In this document: piece after piece, positions 16,502-24,370 of the stretch
Layout of the letters: every line of letters begins with the position of its first letter
Numbering within the stretch: the stretch's first letter is position 1
Translations under genes and position numbers: made by a program
The notes under the pieces: generated by a model
Seen by the model: only the letters and a program-made list of their open reading frames with translations
What the model was told of the DNA's origin: nothing
The model's database searches: none
Assembly: GCF_001424645.1 (NCBI RefSeq)
Contig: NZ_LMQR01000001.1
Location: 737,301-801,300 of the forward strand
Source of the DNA: Frigoribacterium sp. Leaf415
GTDB lineage: Bacteria; Actinomycetota; Actinomycetes; Actinomycetales; Microbacteriaceae
Reading direction: 5' to 3'
Length of the DNA: 64,000 nt

Positions 16502-17194
16502 TCAGGAGGCGGGGGTGGCCGCCACGAGGAACTCGACCGTGCCCTGGTCCTCGACCTTGACGAAGCCGAGGCTCGGCGCGTCGACGCCGTAGTCCGAGAA
16601 GGTCACGGGGATCGACCCGCTCACCTGCACGCCGTCGCCCGAGAGCGCCGCCTGCAGGGGCACGGTGACGGTCTTCGTGACGCCGTGCATGGTCAGCTCG
16701 CCGGTCGCCTCGACCTTGGCCACCTCGCCGTCGGACGGGACGGCCGCCTCGATCGGCTGGGTCAGCGTGAAGGTGGCCTTGGGGTACTGGTTCACCTGCA
16801 TGGCGGTGCCCTTGAAGTAGTCGTCGCGGTTGCTGCTGTCGGTCGCGATCGAGGCGACGTCGACGTCGATGGTCGCGGCCGAGATGGTCGTGCCGTCGAC
16901 GGTGATGGTGCCGGAGACCTGGTCGGTCTTGCCGACGACGGTGACGTCGGTGCCGTTCAGCACCTCGTCGACGCGGTAGCCGGCCGTGCTGCCGTCGCCG
17001 ATGCTCCAGTCGCCCGTCAGCTGGCTGGCGTCGAGCGTGCTCGAGCCGGGGGTGAGCGAGGCGGTGGGCGCGGCGTCGGGTTCACCGACGATCACGTCGC
17101 GGTAGAAGGCCGGCCCGGCGAAGGCCGCGGTGGCCCCCAGGACGACGACGACGGCTGCGGCGATGCCGAGCCCGATCTTGGTCTTCTTCTTCAT
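16502..17194 (-). CDS. YceI family protein, membrane-anchored
   Basis: A 230-residue lipocalin-like protein of the YceI family, which binds isoprenoid-type lipids in its barrel in characterised members. An N-terminal MKKKTKIG followed by a hydrophobic segment (about 7-28) is a signal anchor, so the domain faces outside. The YceI domain (about 62-230) shows [40 protein letters not shown] and [21 protein letters not shown] 17194 is preceded by GAAGGA. Upstream lies a 27-bp tandem repeat, separating it from the ABC importer. Role in the cell unknown; stress or lipid carriage is inferred only from the family. Confidence 0.9.
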   Translation of the reverse strand: MKKKTKIGLGIAAAVVVVLGATAAFAGPAFYRDVIVGEPDAAPTASLTPGSSTLDASQLTGDWSIGDGSTAGYRVDEVLNGTDVTVVGKTDQVSGTITVDGTTISAATIDVDVASIATDSSNRDDYFKGTAMQVNQYPKATFTLTQPIEAAVPSDGEVAKVEATGELTMHGVTKTVTVPLQAALSGDGVQVSGSIPVTFSDYGVDAPSLGFVKVEDQGTVEFLVAATPAS

Positions 17195-17307
17195 GGTTTC
17201 TTCGTCCTTCGGAGGGGTCGGCGTGACGCGCGGCGAGTCCACGGGGCTGGGTCCGATGGTGGCGTGCCTCTTTTGCAAGAACCTGGGAGGCGCGGGTGAA
17301 GACGGTG

Positions 17308-17374
17308 GGCGCGGGTGGCGGAGGAACGCGTGACGGCGCGGGTGGCGGAGGAACGCGTGACGGCGCGGGTGGCG
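17308..17374. repeat. 27-bp tandem repeat upstream of the YceI gene
   Basis: Two perfect copies (17308-17334, 17335-17361) and a 13-base partial third copy, unit beginning GGCGCGGGTGGCGGAGGAAC. A related GGCTCGGGTCGACCC doublet follows at about 17386-17410. A variant of the window-wide motif (GGGAGGCGCGGG at 17285-17296) sits directly before. The array lies downstream of the ABC ATPase stop and upstream of yceI. Confidence 0.75.
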
Positions 17375-17409
17375 CGGCGGCGGCCCGGCTCGGGTCGACC
17401 CGGCTCGGG

Positions 17410-18210
17410 TCAGGCGGTGAAGCGGGTCAGGAACTCGCGGGTGCGGGCCTCGCGCGGGGCCGTGAAGAGCTGCGCGGGCGGGCCCTGCTCGGCGATGCGG
17501 CCCCGGTCGAGGAAGACGACCCGGTCGGCGACGTCGCGGGCGAAGGCCATCTCGTGCGTCGCCATGAGGATCGTCGTGCCGACGTCCTTCAGCGTGCGCA
17601 CGAGGTCGAGCACCTCGCCCACCAGCTCGGGGTCGAGTGCGCTCGTGATCTCGTCGAGCAGCAGCACGGCGGGGCGCGGGGCCAGGGCTCGGGCGATGGC
17701 GACCCGCTGCTGCTGCCCGCCCGAGAGGCGGTCGGGGTAGGCGCCGGCCTTGTCGCCGAGGCCCACGCGCGTGAGGACCTCGAGGGCGCGCTCGTTCGCG
17801 GCGGCCTTGGGCTGGCGCAACACGTGGCGACTGGCGAGCGCGACGTTGTCGAGCACGGTCAGGTGCGGGAACAGGTTGAAGTGTTGGAAGACGACGCCGA
17901 TCCGGGCACGGACGGCGTCGACGCGCACCCGGGGGTCGGTGATGTCGTCGTCGCCGAGCACGATGCGGCCGTCGTCGACCTGTTCGAGCAGGTTCACGGT
18001 GCGGAGCAGGGTCGACTTGCCCGAGCCGCTGGCCCCGATCAGCGCCACGACCTCGTCGCGCGCGACGTCCAGGTCGATGCCGTCGAGCACGACCGTGTCG
18101 CCGAACGACTTGCGCACGCCCTCGAGGCGCAGCACCGTCTCGGGGCCGTGGGCGGCGGGGGTGCCGGGCACCGCGCCTCCGGCGGTGGGTTCGGGGGTGG
18201 GGGTGCTCAT
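17410..18210 (-). CDS. Polar amino-acid ABC transporter ATP-binding protein
   Basis: ATPase of a polar amino-acid uptake system (GlnQ/HisP/ArtP class), 266 residues. Walker [10 protein letters not shown] (about 60-68), Q-loop [13 protein letters not shown], signature [15 protein letters not shown], Walker [18 protein letters not shown]-loop [10 protein letters not shown]. The first 25 residues are a Pro/Thr/Gly-rich extension. Its ATG overlaps the permease stop by 4 nt, so it is the last gene of the operon: binding protein, permease, ATPase. The exact amino acid cannot be assigned. Confidence 0.95.
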   Translation of the reverse strand: MSTPTPEPTAGGAVPGTPAAHGPETVLRLEGVRKSFGDTVVLDGIDLDVARDEVVALIGASGSGKSTLLRTVNLLEQVDDGRIVLGDDDITDPRVRVDAVRARIGVVFQHFNLFPHLTVLDNVALASRHVLRQPKAAANERALEVLTRVGLGDKAGAYPDRLSGGQQQRVAIARALAPRPAVLLLDEITSALDPELVGEVLDLVRTLKDVGTTILMATHEMAFARDVADRVVFLDRGRIAEQGPPAQLFTAPREARTREFLTRFTA

Positions 18211-19112
18211 ACGACGCTGCCCGCCTGTTCCCGACGACGGAGGCGCGCCGACAGCCAGTCGGTCAGCCAGATGGTGGGCAGGGCCAGCAGCACGAAGAGC
18301 AGCCCGGCGAGCACGTAGGGCGTGAAGTTCGCCGCGGTCGCCGTCTCGATCTGTGCGGCGCGGACGGCGTCGACCGCCCCGAGCACCGAGATGAGCCCCA
18401 CGTCCTTCTGCATCGAGACGAAGTCGTTCATGAGGGCGGGCGTCACCTTCCGCAGGGCCTGCGGGAACACGACGAGACGCAGGGTCTTGGCGTGGCTGAG
18501 GCCGAGCGACCGGGCGGCGAGGCGCTGCGACGGGTGGACGGCGTCGATGCCGGCACGGATGACCTCGGACACGTAGGCCGAGTAGGTGAGGATCAGCGCG
18601 ATCGTGCCCCAGAACTCGGCGGGCAGCCGCGGGATGCCGAGGCCGAGGCCCGGCACGCCGAAGCCGACGAGGTAGAGCACGATGATCAGCGGCATGCCGC
18701 GGAACAGGTCGGTGTAGCCCCGCACCAGCGCCCGGACGGGGAAGAAGACCGGCCCCCTCAGGGTGCGCAGCGCCGACAGGACGGTGCTGACGACGGCCAC
18801 GCCGACGGCGGCGACCAGCAGCACCCGCACGTTCAGCCAGAGGCCCTCGACGACGCGGGGCCAGGCCGAGGCGAAGGTGGCCCCGTCGAGGAAGCTGAAC
18901 TGGACGCGGGACCAGCCGGGCGTGCTGGTCACCGCCCACCAGGCGAGAGCGGCGAAGGCGACCGTGCTGACGCCGGCGATGACGACGGAGCGGGTCGACT
19001 GTCGTCGACGGAACGCGCGCCGGTCGAGTTCGAGGTCGCTGACCGCCAGCGGGTCGGCCGCGACCGTGCGAGGCGCTACGACAGCTCTTTCACATCGTAG
19101 TCGGCCAGCCAC
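18207..19112 (-). CDS. Polar amino-acid ABC transporter permease
   Basis: A His/Glu/Gln/Arg-type permease, about 301 residues as given. It has a first transmembrane segment near [19 protein letters not shown] and the 3-TM core with the EAA loop [37 protein letters not shown]. Start is uncertain: there is no ATG or GTG near the end of the upstream gene in this frame except GTG 19112, which lies 37 bases inside the binding-protein gene, without a good ribosome site. Translation may be coupled to the upstream gene. The C-terminus overlaps the ATPase start. Confidence 0.88.
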   Translation of the reverse strand: MAGRLRCERAVVAPRTVAADPLAVSDLELDRRAFRRRQSTRSVVIAGVSTVAFAALAWWAVTSTPGWSRVQFSFLDGATFASAWPRVVEGLWLNVRVLLVAAVGVAVVSTVLSALRTLRGPVFFPVRALVRGYTDLFRGMPLIIVLYLVGFGVPGLGLGIPRLPAEFWGTIALILTYSAYVSEVIRAGIDAVHPSQRLAARSLGLSHAKTLRLVVFPQALRKVTPALMNDFVSMQKDVGLISVLGAVDAVRAAQIETATAANFTPYVLAGLLFVLLALPTIWLTDWLSARLRRREQAGSVV

Positions 19113-19906
19113 TGCTGCTGCAGTTCGGCGAGCGTGCCGTCGGCCTGGAGGTCGTCGACGGCCTTCGTGACGTCGGCGGTCAAGGAGCTGCCGAGCGGCA
19201 GGACGATGCCGAGCTGGTCGCTCGCCCCGTCGGTCGCGGGCAGCTGGCCGAGCACGACGCCGTCCTCGACGAAGTAGGTGGCGGTCGGGACGTCGAGGAC
19301 GATGGCGTCGACCTGACCGGCCTCGAGCGCCGCCTTGGCGTCGTCGTTCGAGTTGTAGGCCTGCACACCGCCCTCGGGGTCGATGGCGTTCTCGGCGGCG
19401 GTGAAGCTCGTCGTGCCGCTCTGGGCACCGATCGCGAGGCCCTTCAGGTCGGCGATCGAGGTGGCGTCGGCCGCGGCGGTGCCGGGCAGGGTCACGACCG
19501 CCTGGCGCGTCTCGTAGTAGGCGGGCGAGAAGTCGACGGCCTTCTTGCGCTGGTCGGTGATCGAGAACTGCTGCAGGTTGAGGTCGAAGGTCTTCGGCCC
19601 CGGCGCGATGGCCTCGTCGAACGTGGTTCGCACCCAGACGACGTCGGAGTCGTCGTAGCCGAGCTTCTCGGCGACGGCGTAGGCGACGGCGGCCTCGTAG
19701 CCCTTGCCCGAGGTCGGGTCGTCGTCCTCGACCCACGGGCCGTAGGCCGGTTCGCCCGTGGCGACCGTGAGCTCGCCCTCGGTGACGGGGCCGACGGCCG
19801 CGGCGTCGGCACCCGAGCCCCCGTCGGACGAGCAGGCGGCGAGCGATCCGGCCAGCACGAGGGCGGCGGCGGTCGCGACGAGTCGGAGGGAGGCGGGTCT
19901 GCGCAT
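19076..19906 (-). CDS. Amino-acid ABC transporter substrate-binding lipoprotein
   Basis: An extracytoplasmic solute-binding protein of family 3, 276 residues. Signal peptide with lipobox LAGSLAAC; Cys25 would be lipidated, tethering it to the membrane. The mature part shows the family pattern: GELTVATGEPAYGPWVEDD, SGKGYEAAVAYAVAEKLGY, FDLNLQQFSITDQRKKAVDFSPAYYETRQAVV, and a C-terminal [14 protein letters not shown] 19906 places a basic n-region before the hydrophobic core; an upstream ATG (19948) would extend it by 14 residues. It heads the importer operon. The ligand is probably an amino acid; which one is unknown. Confidence 0.93.
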   Translation of the reverse strand: MRRPASLRLVATAAALVLAGSLAACSSDGGSGADAAAVGPVTEGELTVATGEPAYGPWVEDDDPTSGKGYEAAVAYAVAEKLGYDDSDVVWVRTTFDEAIAPGPKTFDLNLQQFSITDQRKKAVDFSPAYYETRQAVVTLPGTAAADATSIADLKGLAIGAQSGTTSFTAAENAIDPEGGVQAYNSNDDAKAALEAGQVDAIVLDVPTATYFVEDGVVLGQLPATDGASDQLGIVLPLGSSLTADVTKAVDDLQADGTLAELQQQWLADYDVKELS

Positions 19907-19973
19907 GAGTGGGATCGTAGCCGCGACCGCCGACGTCGGCCGACGCATGACGCCCGGTGTCGGGACCGACGGC

Positions 19974-19979
19974 TAGCCT
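19974..19979 (+). promoter_or_regulatory. Predicted -10 box of leaderless GT87-like gene
   Basis: TAGCCT ends 6 nt before the ATG at 19986. Confidence 0.45.
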
Positions 19980-19985
19980 GTGGGC

Positions 19986-21317
19986 ATGCCGACCCCCGTG
20001 CCCTCCGCGTCGGCCGACCCCGGGGCACCGGCCGTCCGCGACGCGCGGTCGTCGGGCACCCGGTCCGTGGCCGACGGTCGCGCCGCGCTCGTCGAGCGGG
20101 CGAGGTCGCTCGCGGCGTCACCCGTCGTGCTCTGCATCGCCTTCGTGCTCGTGCACGCCTGGCTCGTCCGGCTCAACCTCGTCGGCGGCAACCGCACGCT
20201 GGGCGACGTCGACGTCGTCTACCGCACCTGGATGCAGCAGGGCATCGGGGGCGGCGACTGGGTGGGCGTCGACCGACCGTGGGTCTACCCGCTGCTCGCC
20301 GCGGTGCCGATGCTGGTCGCCCGGCTCGGTGGCGACTCGGGCTACGGGGCGGTGTGGCTCGTGCTCGTGTCGCTGTTGAACGCCGCAGCCTTCGTCGTGC
20401 TCGTGGCGCGGCGGCGCGCCGGGTCCGTGGTCGCTGCCTGGTGGTGGCTCGCGTTCCTCGTCGCCCTCGGGCCGATCGCCCTCGGCCGCATCGACGCCGT
20501 CACGGTCGCCGTCGCGCTGGTGGGGCTGCTGCTCGTCTCGACCCGGCCCTCGTTGGCATCCGCCCTGCTGACGATCGCGGCGTGGGTCAAGGTCTGGCCC
20601 GCCGCCCTCGTGGTGGTCGCCGTCCTCGCCGTGCGTCGTCGGGTCGAGGTCGTCGTGGCCGCCGCGGTGACGAGCGCGGTCGTGGTCTCGATCTCGCTCG
20701 TGCTCGGCAGCGGGTGGAACGTGGTCGGCTTCGTCGGCCAGCAGGCCGGTCGCGGGCTGCAGGTCGAGTCGCCCGCCGCGGTGCTCTGGCTCTGGCGCGC
20801 CGCCGCCGGGGTCCCCGGCACCTTCGTCTACTACGACCGTGAGATCCTCACCTACCAGATCGCCGGCGACGGGGTCGGGTTCGCCGCGAAGGCGATGAGT
20901 CTCGTGATGGCCGCGGTCGTGCTGGGCGTCGGGCTGTTGGGTCTGCGGGCGGTGCGCCGCGGGGTGACGGCCACGCGCCTCCTGGGTCCGTTGTCGCTGG
21001 CCGTCGTCGTCGCCCTGATCGTGACCAACAAGGTCGGTTCGCCGCAGTTCGTGGCGTGGCTGGCGGTGCCCGTCGTCGTCGGGCTCGTACTCGCGCGCTC
21101 GGGCGGGCCGCGGTTCGTCGTGCCGGCGGTGCTGGCCGTGGTGGTGGCGGGGCTGACGCAGGTGGTCTACCCGCTCGAGTACGACGCCCTGCTCGCCGCA
21201 CGACCCGACCTGGTGGCCGTGGTCACCGTGCGGGCCGTGCTCGAGCTCGCGCTGCTGGCGTGGACCGTCGTCACGCTCTGGCGCGTGCGCCCGGCACCCG
21301 CGAGGATGGACGCATGA
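19986..21317 (+). CDS. Polytopic membrane protein, GT87/DUF2029-like mannosyltransferase candidate
   Basis: A 443-residue protein with about ten hydrophobic segments and an early extracytoplasmic acidic stretch (NRTLGDVDVVYRTWMQQGIGGGDWVGVDRPWVYPLL), resembling polyprenol-phosphate-mannose dependent GT-C transferases of the GT87 family (alpha-1,2-mannosyltransferases of actinobacterial cell-envelope glycans). The acidic DVD near residue 75 is a plausible catalytic aspartate of this fold. The first 40 residues are hydrophilic. It overlaps the small downstream gene by 4 nt. Donor, acceptor and even enzymatic activity are inferences; a general integral membrane protein cannot be excluded. Confidence 0.7.
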   Translation: MPTPVPSASADPGAPAVRDARSSGTRSVADGRAALVERARSLAASPVVLCIAFVLVHAWLVRLNLVGGNRTLGDVDVVYRTWMQQGIGGGDWVGVDRPWVYPLLAAVPMLVARLGGDSGYGAVWLVLVSLLNAAAFVVLVARRRAGSVVAAWWWLAFLVALGPIALGRIDAVTVAVALVGLLLVSTRPSLASALLTIAAWVKVWPAALVVVAVLAVRRRVEVVVAAAVTSAVVVSISLVLGSGWNVVGFVGQQAGRGLQVESPAAVLWLWRAAAGVPGTFVYYDREILTYQIAGDGVGFAAKAMSLVMAAVVLGVGLLGLRAVRRGVTATRLLGPLSLAVVVALIVTNKVGSPQFVAWLAVPVVVGLVLARSGGPRFVVPAVLAVVVAGLTQVVYPLEYDALLAARPDLVAVVTVRAVLELALLAWTVVTLWRVRPAPARMDA

Positions 21318-21643
21318 TCGTCGCGTTCTCCGTCTCGCCCAGTGGTGCCGCCCCCGAGGGCGGGCCGTCCTCCGGCTCCGAGCCCGATTCGGTCCACTCG
21401 GCCGTGGCGGCCGCCGTCGCGGTCGTGCGGGCGTCCGGCCTGCCGAACCACACCTCGTCGATGTTCACCGAGATCGAGGGCGAATGGGACGAGGTCATGG
21501 CCGTCGTCAAGGCCGCCACCGAGGCCGTGGGGGCCTTCGGCTCGCGCGTGTCGCTCGTGCTCAAGGCCGACATCCGACCGGGGCGCACCGGCGAGCTCAC
21601 CGGCAAGGTCGAACGACTCGAAGCGGCCCTCGGCGACGCCTGA
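21314..21643 (+). CDS. Thiamine-binding-like protein, MTH1187/YqgV family
   Basis: A 109-residue ferredoxin-fold protein of the DUF77/MTH1187 family, which binds thiamine-like ligands in characterised members. The pattern is clear: MIVAFSVSPSG, then SVHSAVAAAVAVVRASGLPNHTSSMFTEIEGEWDEVMAVVKAATEAV and the strand VSLVLKADIRPGRTGELTGKVERLEAAL. Its ATG overlaps the stop of the GT87-like gene, so it is translated from the same message. The association with a membrane glycosyltransferase has no obvious functional logic. A role as vitamin carrier or sensor is inferred from the family. Confidence 0.85.
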   Translation: MIVAFSVSPSGAAPEGGPSSGSEPDSVHSAVAAAVAVVRASGLPNHTSSMFTEIEGEWDEVMAVVKAATEAVGAFGSRVSLVLKADIRPGRTGELTGKVERLEAALGDA

Positions 21644-21656
21644 CGCCGATCGGCCC

Positions 21657-21684
21657 TTGAGTTCGACCTCTCGGGTCGTAGACT
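21657..21684 (+). promoter_or_regulatory. Predicted vegetative promoter of the MFS gene
   Basis: TTGAGT (-35) and TAGACT (-10) with a 16-base spacer, 55 bases before the annotated start. Confidence 0.5.
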
Positions 21685-21739
21685 GGTCCCTGCATCGCGC
21701 GGTCGAATCGATACGACCCGGCGTCGAGCACCTGCCCGG

Positions 21740-23089
21740 GTGACGACGCCGCCCTCGGGCCCGCGCCCCTCCCAGCTCGACGGCGAGCCGTGGCAGGCTC
21801 CCTCGCTGACACCCCTCGAACCCGAAGGCCTTTCGCTCGTGACCCACCTCTCCCGCCGTCGTCGCACGGCCGCCCTGATCGCCCTCGCCCTGGGTGGTTT
21901 CGGCATCGGCTCGACCGAGTTCGTCGCCATGGGCCTGCTGCCGAACATGGCGGGCGACCTGCTTCCCGACCTCTACTCGCGGTCGGCGGACGCCGGCATC
22001 GCCCAGGCCGGCTGGTTGATCAGCGCCTACGCCCTCGGCGTCGTCGTCGGGGCCCCGACCATCGCCGCGATGTCGTCGCACTTCCCGAAGAAGAAGCTGT
22101 TGCTCGCCCTGCTCGCCGCCTTCACGGTCGGCACGATCGCCTCGGCCCTGCTGCCGTCGTTCGGCTGGGTGCTCGCCGCCCGCTTCGCCGCGGGCCTGCC
22201 GCACGGCGCCTACTTCGGCATCGCGTCCATCGTCGCCGCGTCGATCATGGGCCCGGGCAACCGGGGCAAGGGCGTCGCGCTCGTGCTCAGCGGCCTGACG
22301 ATCGCGAACGTCATCGGCGTGCCGTCGATCACCTGGCTCGGCCAGCAGTCCGGCTGGCGGGTCGCCTACCTCGCCGTCGCACTCATCTTCGCGCTGACCT
22401 TCGTCGCCGTCGCCTTCGCCGTGCCGCACCAGGACGGCGACGCGTCCGCCTCGATGAAGCGCGAGCTGCGGGCGTTCAAGCAGCCCCAGGTGTGGCTCGT
22501 GATGGGCATCGGGGCCATCGGCTTCGGCGGGTTCTTCGCGGTCTACAGCTACATCGCCAACGCCGTCACCGAGGGGGCGGGCGTCTCCGAGGGCATCGTG
22601 CCGTGGGTGCTCGTCACGGTCGGCGTCGGCATGACCATCGGCAACCTGCTCGGCGGCTGGCTCGCCGACCGCTCGCTCAAGCTCGCCATGTACCTCGGCT
22701 TCGTCGGCCTCATCGCCGCCCTCTCGGCCTACGCGCTCACCTCGAGCTCGATCGTCGGCATCTTCGTCAGCACGTTCTTCGTCGGCCTCGTCGGGTCGAG
22801 TGTGGGCCCGTCGGTGCAGTCCCGCCTGATGGAGGTCGCAGGCGAGAGCCAGGTCATCGGCGCCGCCCTGAACCACTCGGCCATGAACCTCGGCAACAGC
22901 TTCGGCGCGTACCTGGGCGGCGCGGTCATCGCGGCCGGCCTCGGCTTCTCGGCACCCGGCTGGGTCGGCGTCGTGCTCGCCCTCGCCGGAGTCGTCCTCA
23001 CCATGATCAGCTTCGGCCTGCAGCGGGTCGACGACCGACGCGGTGCGGCCCGGGCCACGGCCGCCGAACGCGAGTCGGTCTCGGCGTAG
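21740..23089 (+). CDS. Major facilitator superfamily exporter, AraJ/YdhP-like
   Basis: A 12-TM MFS transporter of the drug:H+ antiporter 1 / sugar-efflux type, 449 residues from GTG 21740. The core begins TAALIALALGGFGIGSTEFVAMGLLP, a signature of AraJ/NepI/YdhP-like exporters. Motif-like loops follow: GWLISAYALGVVVGAPTIAAMSSHFPKKKLL and GLPHGAYFGIASIVAASIMGPGNRGKGVA. GTG 21839 (VTHLSRRRRT) is an equally good start with GAAGG upstream, giving 416 residues. It has its own promoter. Substrate unknown: nucleosides, sugars and drugs are all exported by relatives. Confidence 0.9.
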   Translation: MTTPPSGPRPSQLDGEPWQAPSLTPLEPEGLSLVTHLSRRRRTAALIALALGGFGIGSTEFVAMGLLPNMAGDLLPDLYSRSADAGIAQAGWLISAYALGVVVGAPTIAAMSSHFPKKKLLLALLAAFTVGTIASALLPSFGWVLAARFAAGLPHGAYFGIASIVAASIMGPGNRGKGVALVLSGLTIANVIGVPSITWLGQQSGWRVAYLAVALIFALTFVAVAFAVPHQDGDASASMKRELRAFKQPQVWLVMGIGAIGFGGFFAVYSYIANAVTEGAGVSEGIVPWVLVTVGVGMTIGNLLGGWLADRSLKLAMYLGFVGLIAALSAYALTSSSIVGIFVSTFFVGLVGSSVGPSVQSRLMEVAGESQVIGAALNHSAMNLGNSFGAYLGGAVIAAGLGFSAPGWVGVVLALAGVVLTMISFGLQRVDDRRGAARATAAERESVSA

Positions 23090-23190
23090 GCGTCCTCGGG
23101 TCGCCGGCCCGCGCCTCCTCGGGTCCCGCGCGTCCGCTTGCGGGTGCGGGGCGGACGGCCGGCTCCGCCGTGACAGTGAGGACCCGTCGC

Positions 23191-23391
23191 CGTGCCGAAC
23201 CCGATCTCGTGCGGCCCGATCCGACTCGTCTCGGGCCGTCGGGCGTGCCGAACCCGACTCGTCTCGGGCCGTCGGGCGTGCCGAACCCGACTCGTCTCGG
23301 GCCGTCAGGCGTGCCGAACCCGACTCGTCTCGGGCCGTCGGGCGTGCCGAACCCGACTCGTCTCGGGCCGTCGGGCGTGCCGAACCCGACA
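23191..23391. repeat. 33-bp minisatellite in the MFS-response regulator gap
   Basis: Four complete 33-base copies start at 23244, 23277, 23310 and 23343, identical except one base in the second. Degenerate or partial copies flank them at 23191-23243 and from 23376. Unit core: GTGCCGAACCCGACTCGTCT. Each unit holds a small CCCGA/TCGGG hairpin. Although 33 is divisible by three, no start or stop context supports translation. The 517-base gap (23090-23606) contains no gene that I can support. Confidence 0.85.
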
Positions 23392-23394
23392 GAA

Positions 23395-23437
23395 CGTGTC
23401 CGACACGCCGCTCACGTCCTGGCTCGACACCGTGTCG
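23395..23437. repeat. Two 13-bp palindromes next to the minisatellite
   Basis: CGTGTCCGACACG at 23395-23407 and CGACACCGTGTCG at 23425-23437, both perfect around a central base and built from the same six-base half-site in opposite order. They could be operator or hairpin sites; no adjacent gene start argues for regulation. Confidence 0.5.
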
Positions 23438-23468
23438 GGCGCTGACTTGTCGCGAATTGAACAGCACA

Positions 23469-23506
23469 GGGCCGGGCTGGGCAGGGCGGGGCGGGAGCGG
23501 CGCGGG
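23469..23506 (+). other. G-run tract with G-quadruplex potential
   Basis: GGGCCGGGCTGGGCAGGGCG and following GGG runs satisfy a G-quadruplex pattern on the + strand, between convergent genes. Confidence 0.45.
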
Positions 23507-23556
23507 AGCGGCGGGGGAGCGGCAGGTCAGGAGGCGCGGGTGGCGTGGAAGACGAA

Positions 23557-23584
23557 CGGCCCGGCCCACGAGGGGGCCGGGCCG
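23557..23584. terminator. Hairpin terminator between MFS and response-regulator genes
   Basis: A perfect 11-bp stem CGGCCCGGCCC / GGGCCGGGCCG with a 6-nt loop, 22 bases after the response-regulator stop. A motif copy (AGGAGGCGCGGG) lies at 23529-23540. Confidence 0.65.
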
Positions 23585-23606
23585 TCGCGCGCGGTGGCGC
23601 CCGGCG

Positions 23607-24284
23607 TCAGAAGCTGGTCTGGGCCGGCGTGTCGGTCTGCAGCAGGATGCCGTCCTGGATGGCGCGCTTCCGCAGGGCGACCTTCGTGCCCACGTCATAG
23701 CCGGCCACGCGGTACTTCTCGCGGATGCGCTTCAGGTAGCTCTTCGCGGTCTCTTCGCTGATGCCCAGCTGGTAGGCGACGGCCTTCACCGGCTCGCCAC
23801 CGCCGTAGAGCGCCATCACGCGACGTTCTTGTGCGCTGAGCTTCGGCACGCCGCCGACCTCGGCGGCGTTCAGGGCCAGGTCGAGTTCGGCCGAGATGTA
23901 CGACTCGCCCTTGGCGGCCGAGCGGATCGCCTCGACGATCATCTCGGCGTCCTCGCTCTTGACGAGGTAGCCCAGGGCGCCGGCGGCGAGGGCCTCGCGC
24001 ACCACGTTGGGCTCGGAGTAGGTGCTCATCAGGACGGTCTTGACGCCCGTCGTCTTGAGCGTGTTGATCTTCAGCGAGATCGGGATGTTGTCCTTGAGGT
24101 CGAGGTCGAGCAGCACGACGTCGACGGGGAACTCGGGGTGCGTGAGCAGCTCGGGCCAGGACGCGACCGCGGCGACCATCGAGATGTCGCTCGCGGCACC
24201 ACGGATCCACTCGCTGAGGGCGCCCAGGAGCATCTTGTGGTCGTCTACGAGGGCGAGGCGGATGCGGTCGTCGTGATCTGACAC
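23607..24284 (-). CDS. NarL/FixJ-type response regulator
   Basis: A 225-residue two-component regulator. The receiver domain (about 8-130) has the acidic pair Asp14-Asp15, the phosphoacceptor Asp60 in VVLLDLDL, and a conserved Lys in GYLVKSED. The C-terminal LuxR-type helix-turn-helix is at about 150-210 (LSAQERRVMALYGGGEPVKAVAYQLGISEETAKSYLKRIREKY). It starts at GTG 24284 with AGG upstream. It is the last gene of a three-gene operon after the kinase and a membrane partner, with 86 bases between it and the latter. It is presumably phosphorylated by the neighbouring kinase. Targets are unknown. Confidence 0.93.
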   Translation of the reverse strand: MSDHDDRIRLALVDDHKMLLGALSEWIRGAASDISMVAAVASWPELLTHPEFPVDVVLLDLDLKDNIPISLKINTLKTTGVKTVLMSTYSEPNVVREALAAGALGYLVKSEDAEMIVEAIRSAAKGESYISAELDLALNAAEVGGVPKLSAQERRVMALYGGGEPVKAVAYQLGISEETAKSYLKRIREKYRVAGYDVGTKVALRKRAIQDGILLQTDTPAQTSF

Positions 24285-24370
24285 GTCGGGACCTTCTTTC
24301 AGGACGGTGTGGGGTTCATGCTACGGGCGGGGGTGGTGATCGGGCCGGACCACGCGGGATGCTCGGCGGC

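Noticed and set aside
17195..17409. Small gene in the YceI-ABC gap
   Set aside because: All frames are made of the 27-bp tandem repeat; no ribosome site or stable codon bias.
23191..23391. Possible CRISPR array
   Set aside because: The 33-bp units are directly adjacent with no unique spacers, and there are no cas genes nearby.
23192..23761. A repetitive protein made of VPNPTRLGPSG units
   Set aside because: The repeat arises from the 33-bp minisatellite. There is no ribosome site or conserved flank, and the frame runs into the antisense of the response regulator.
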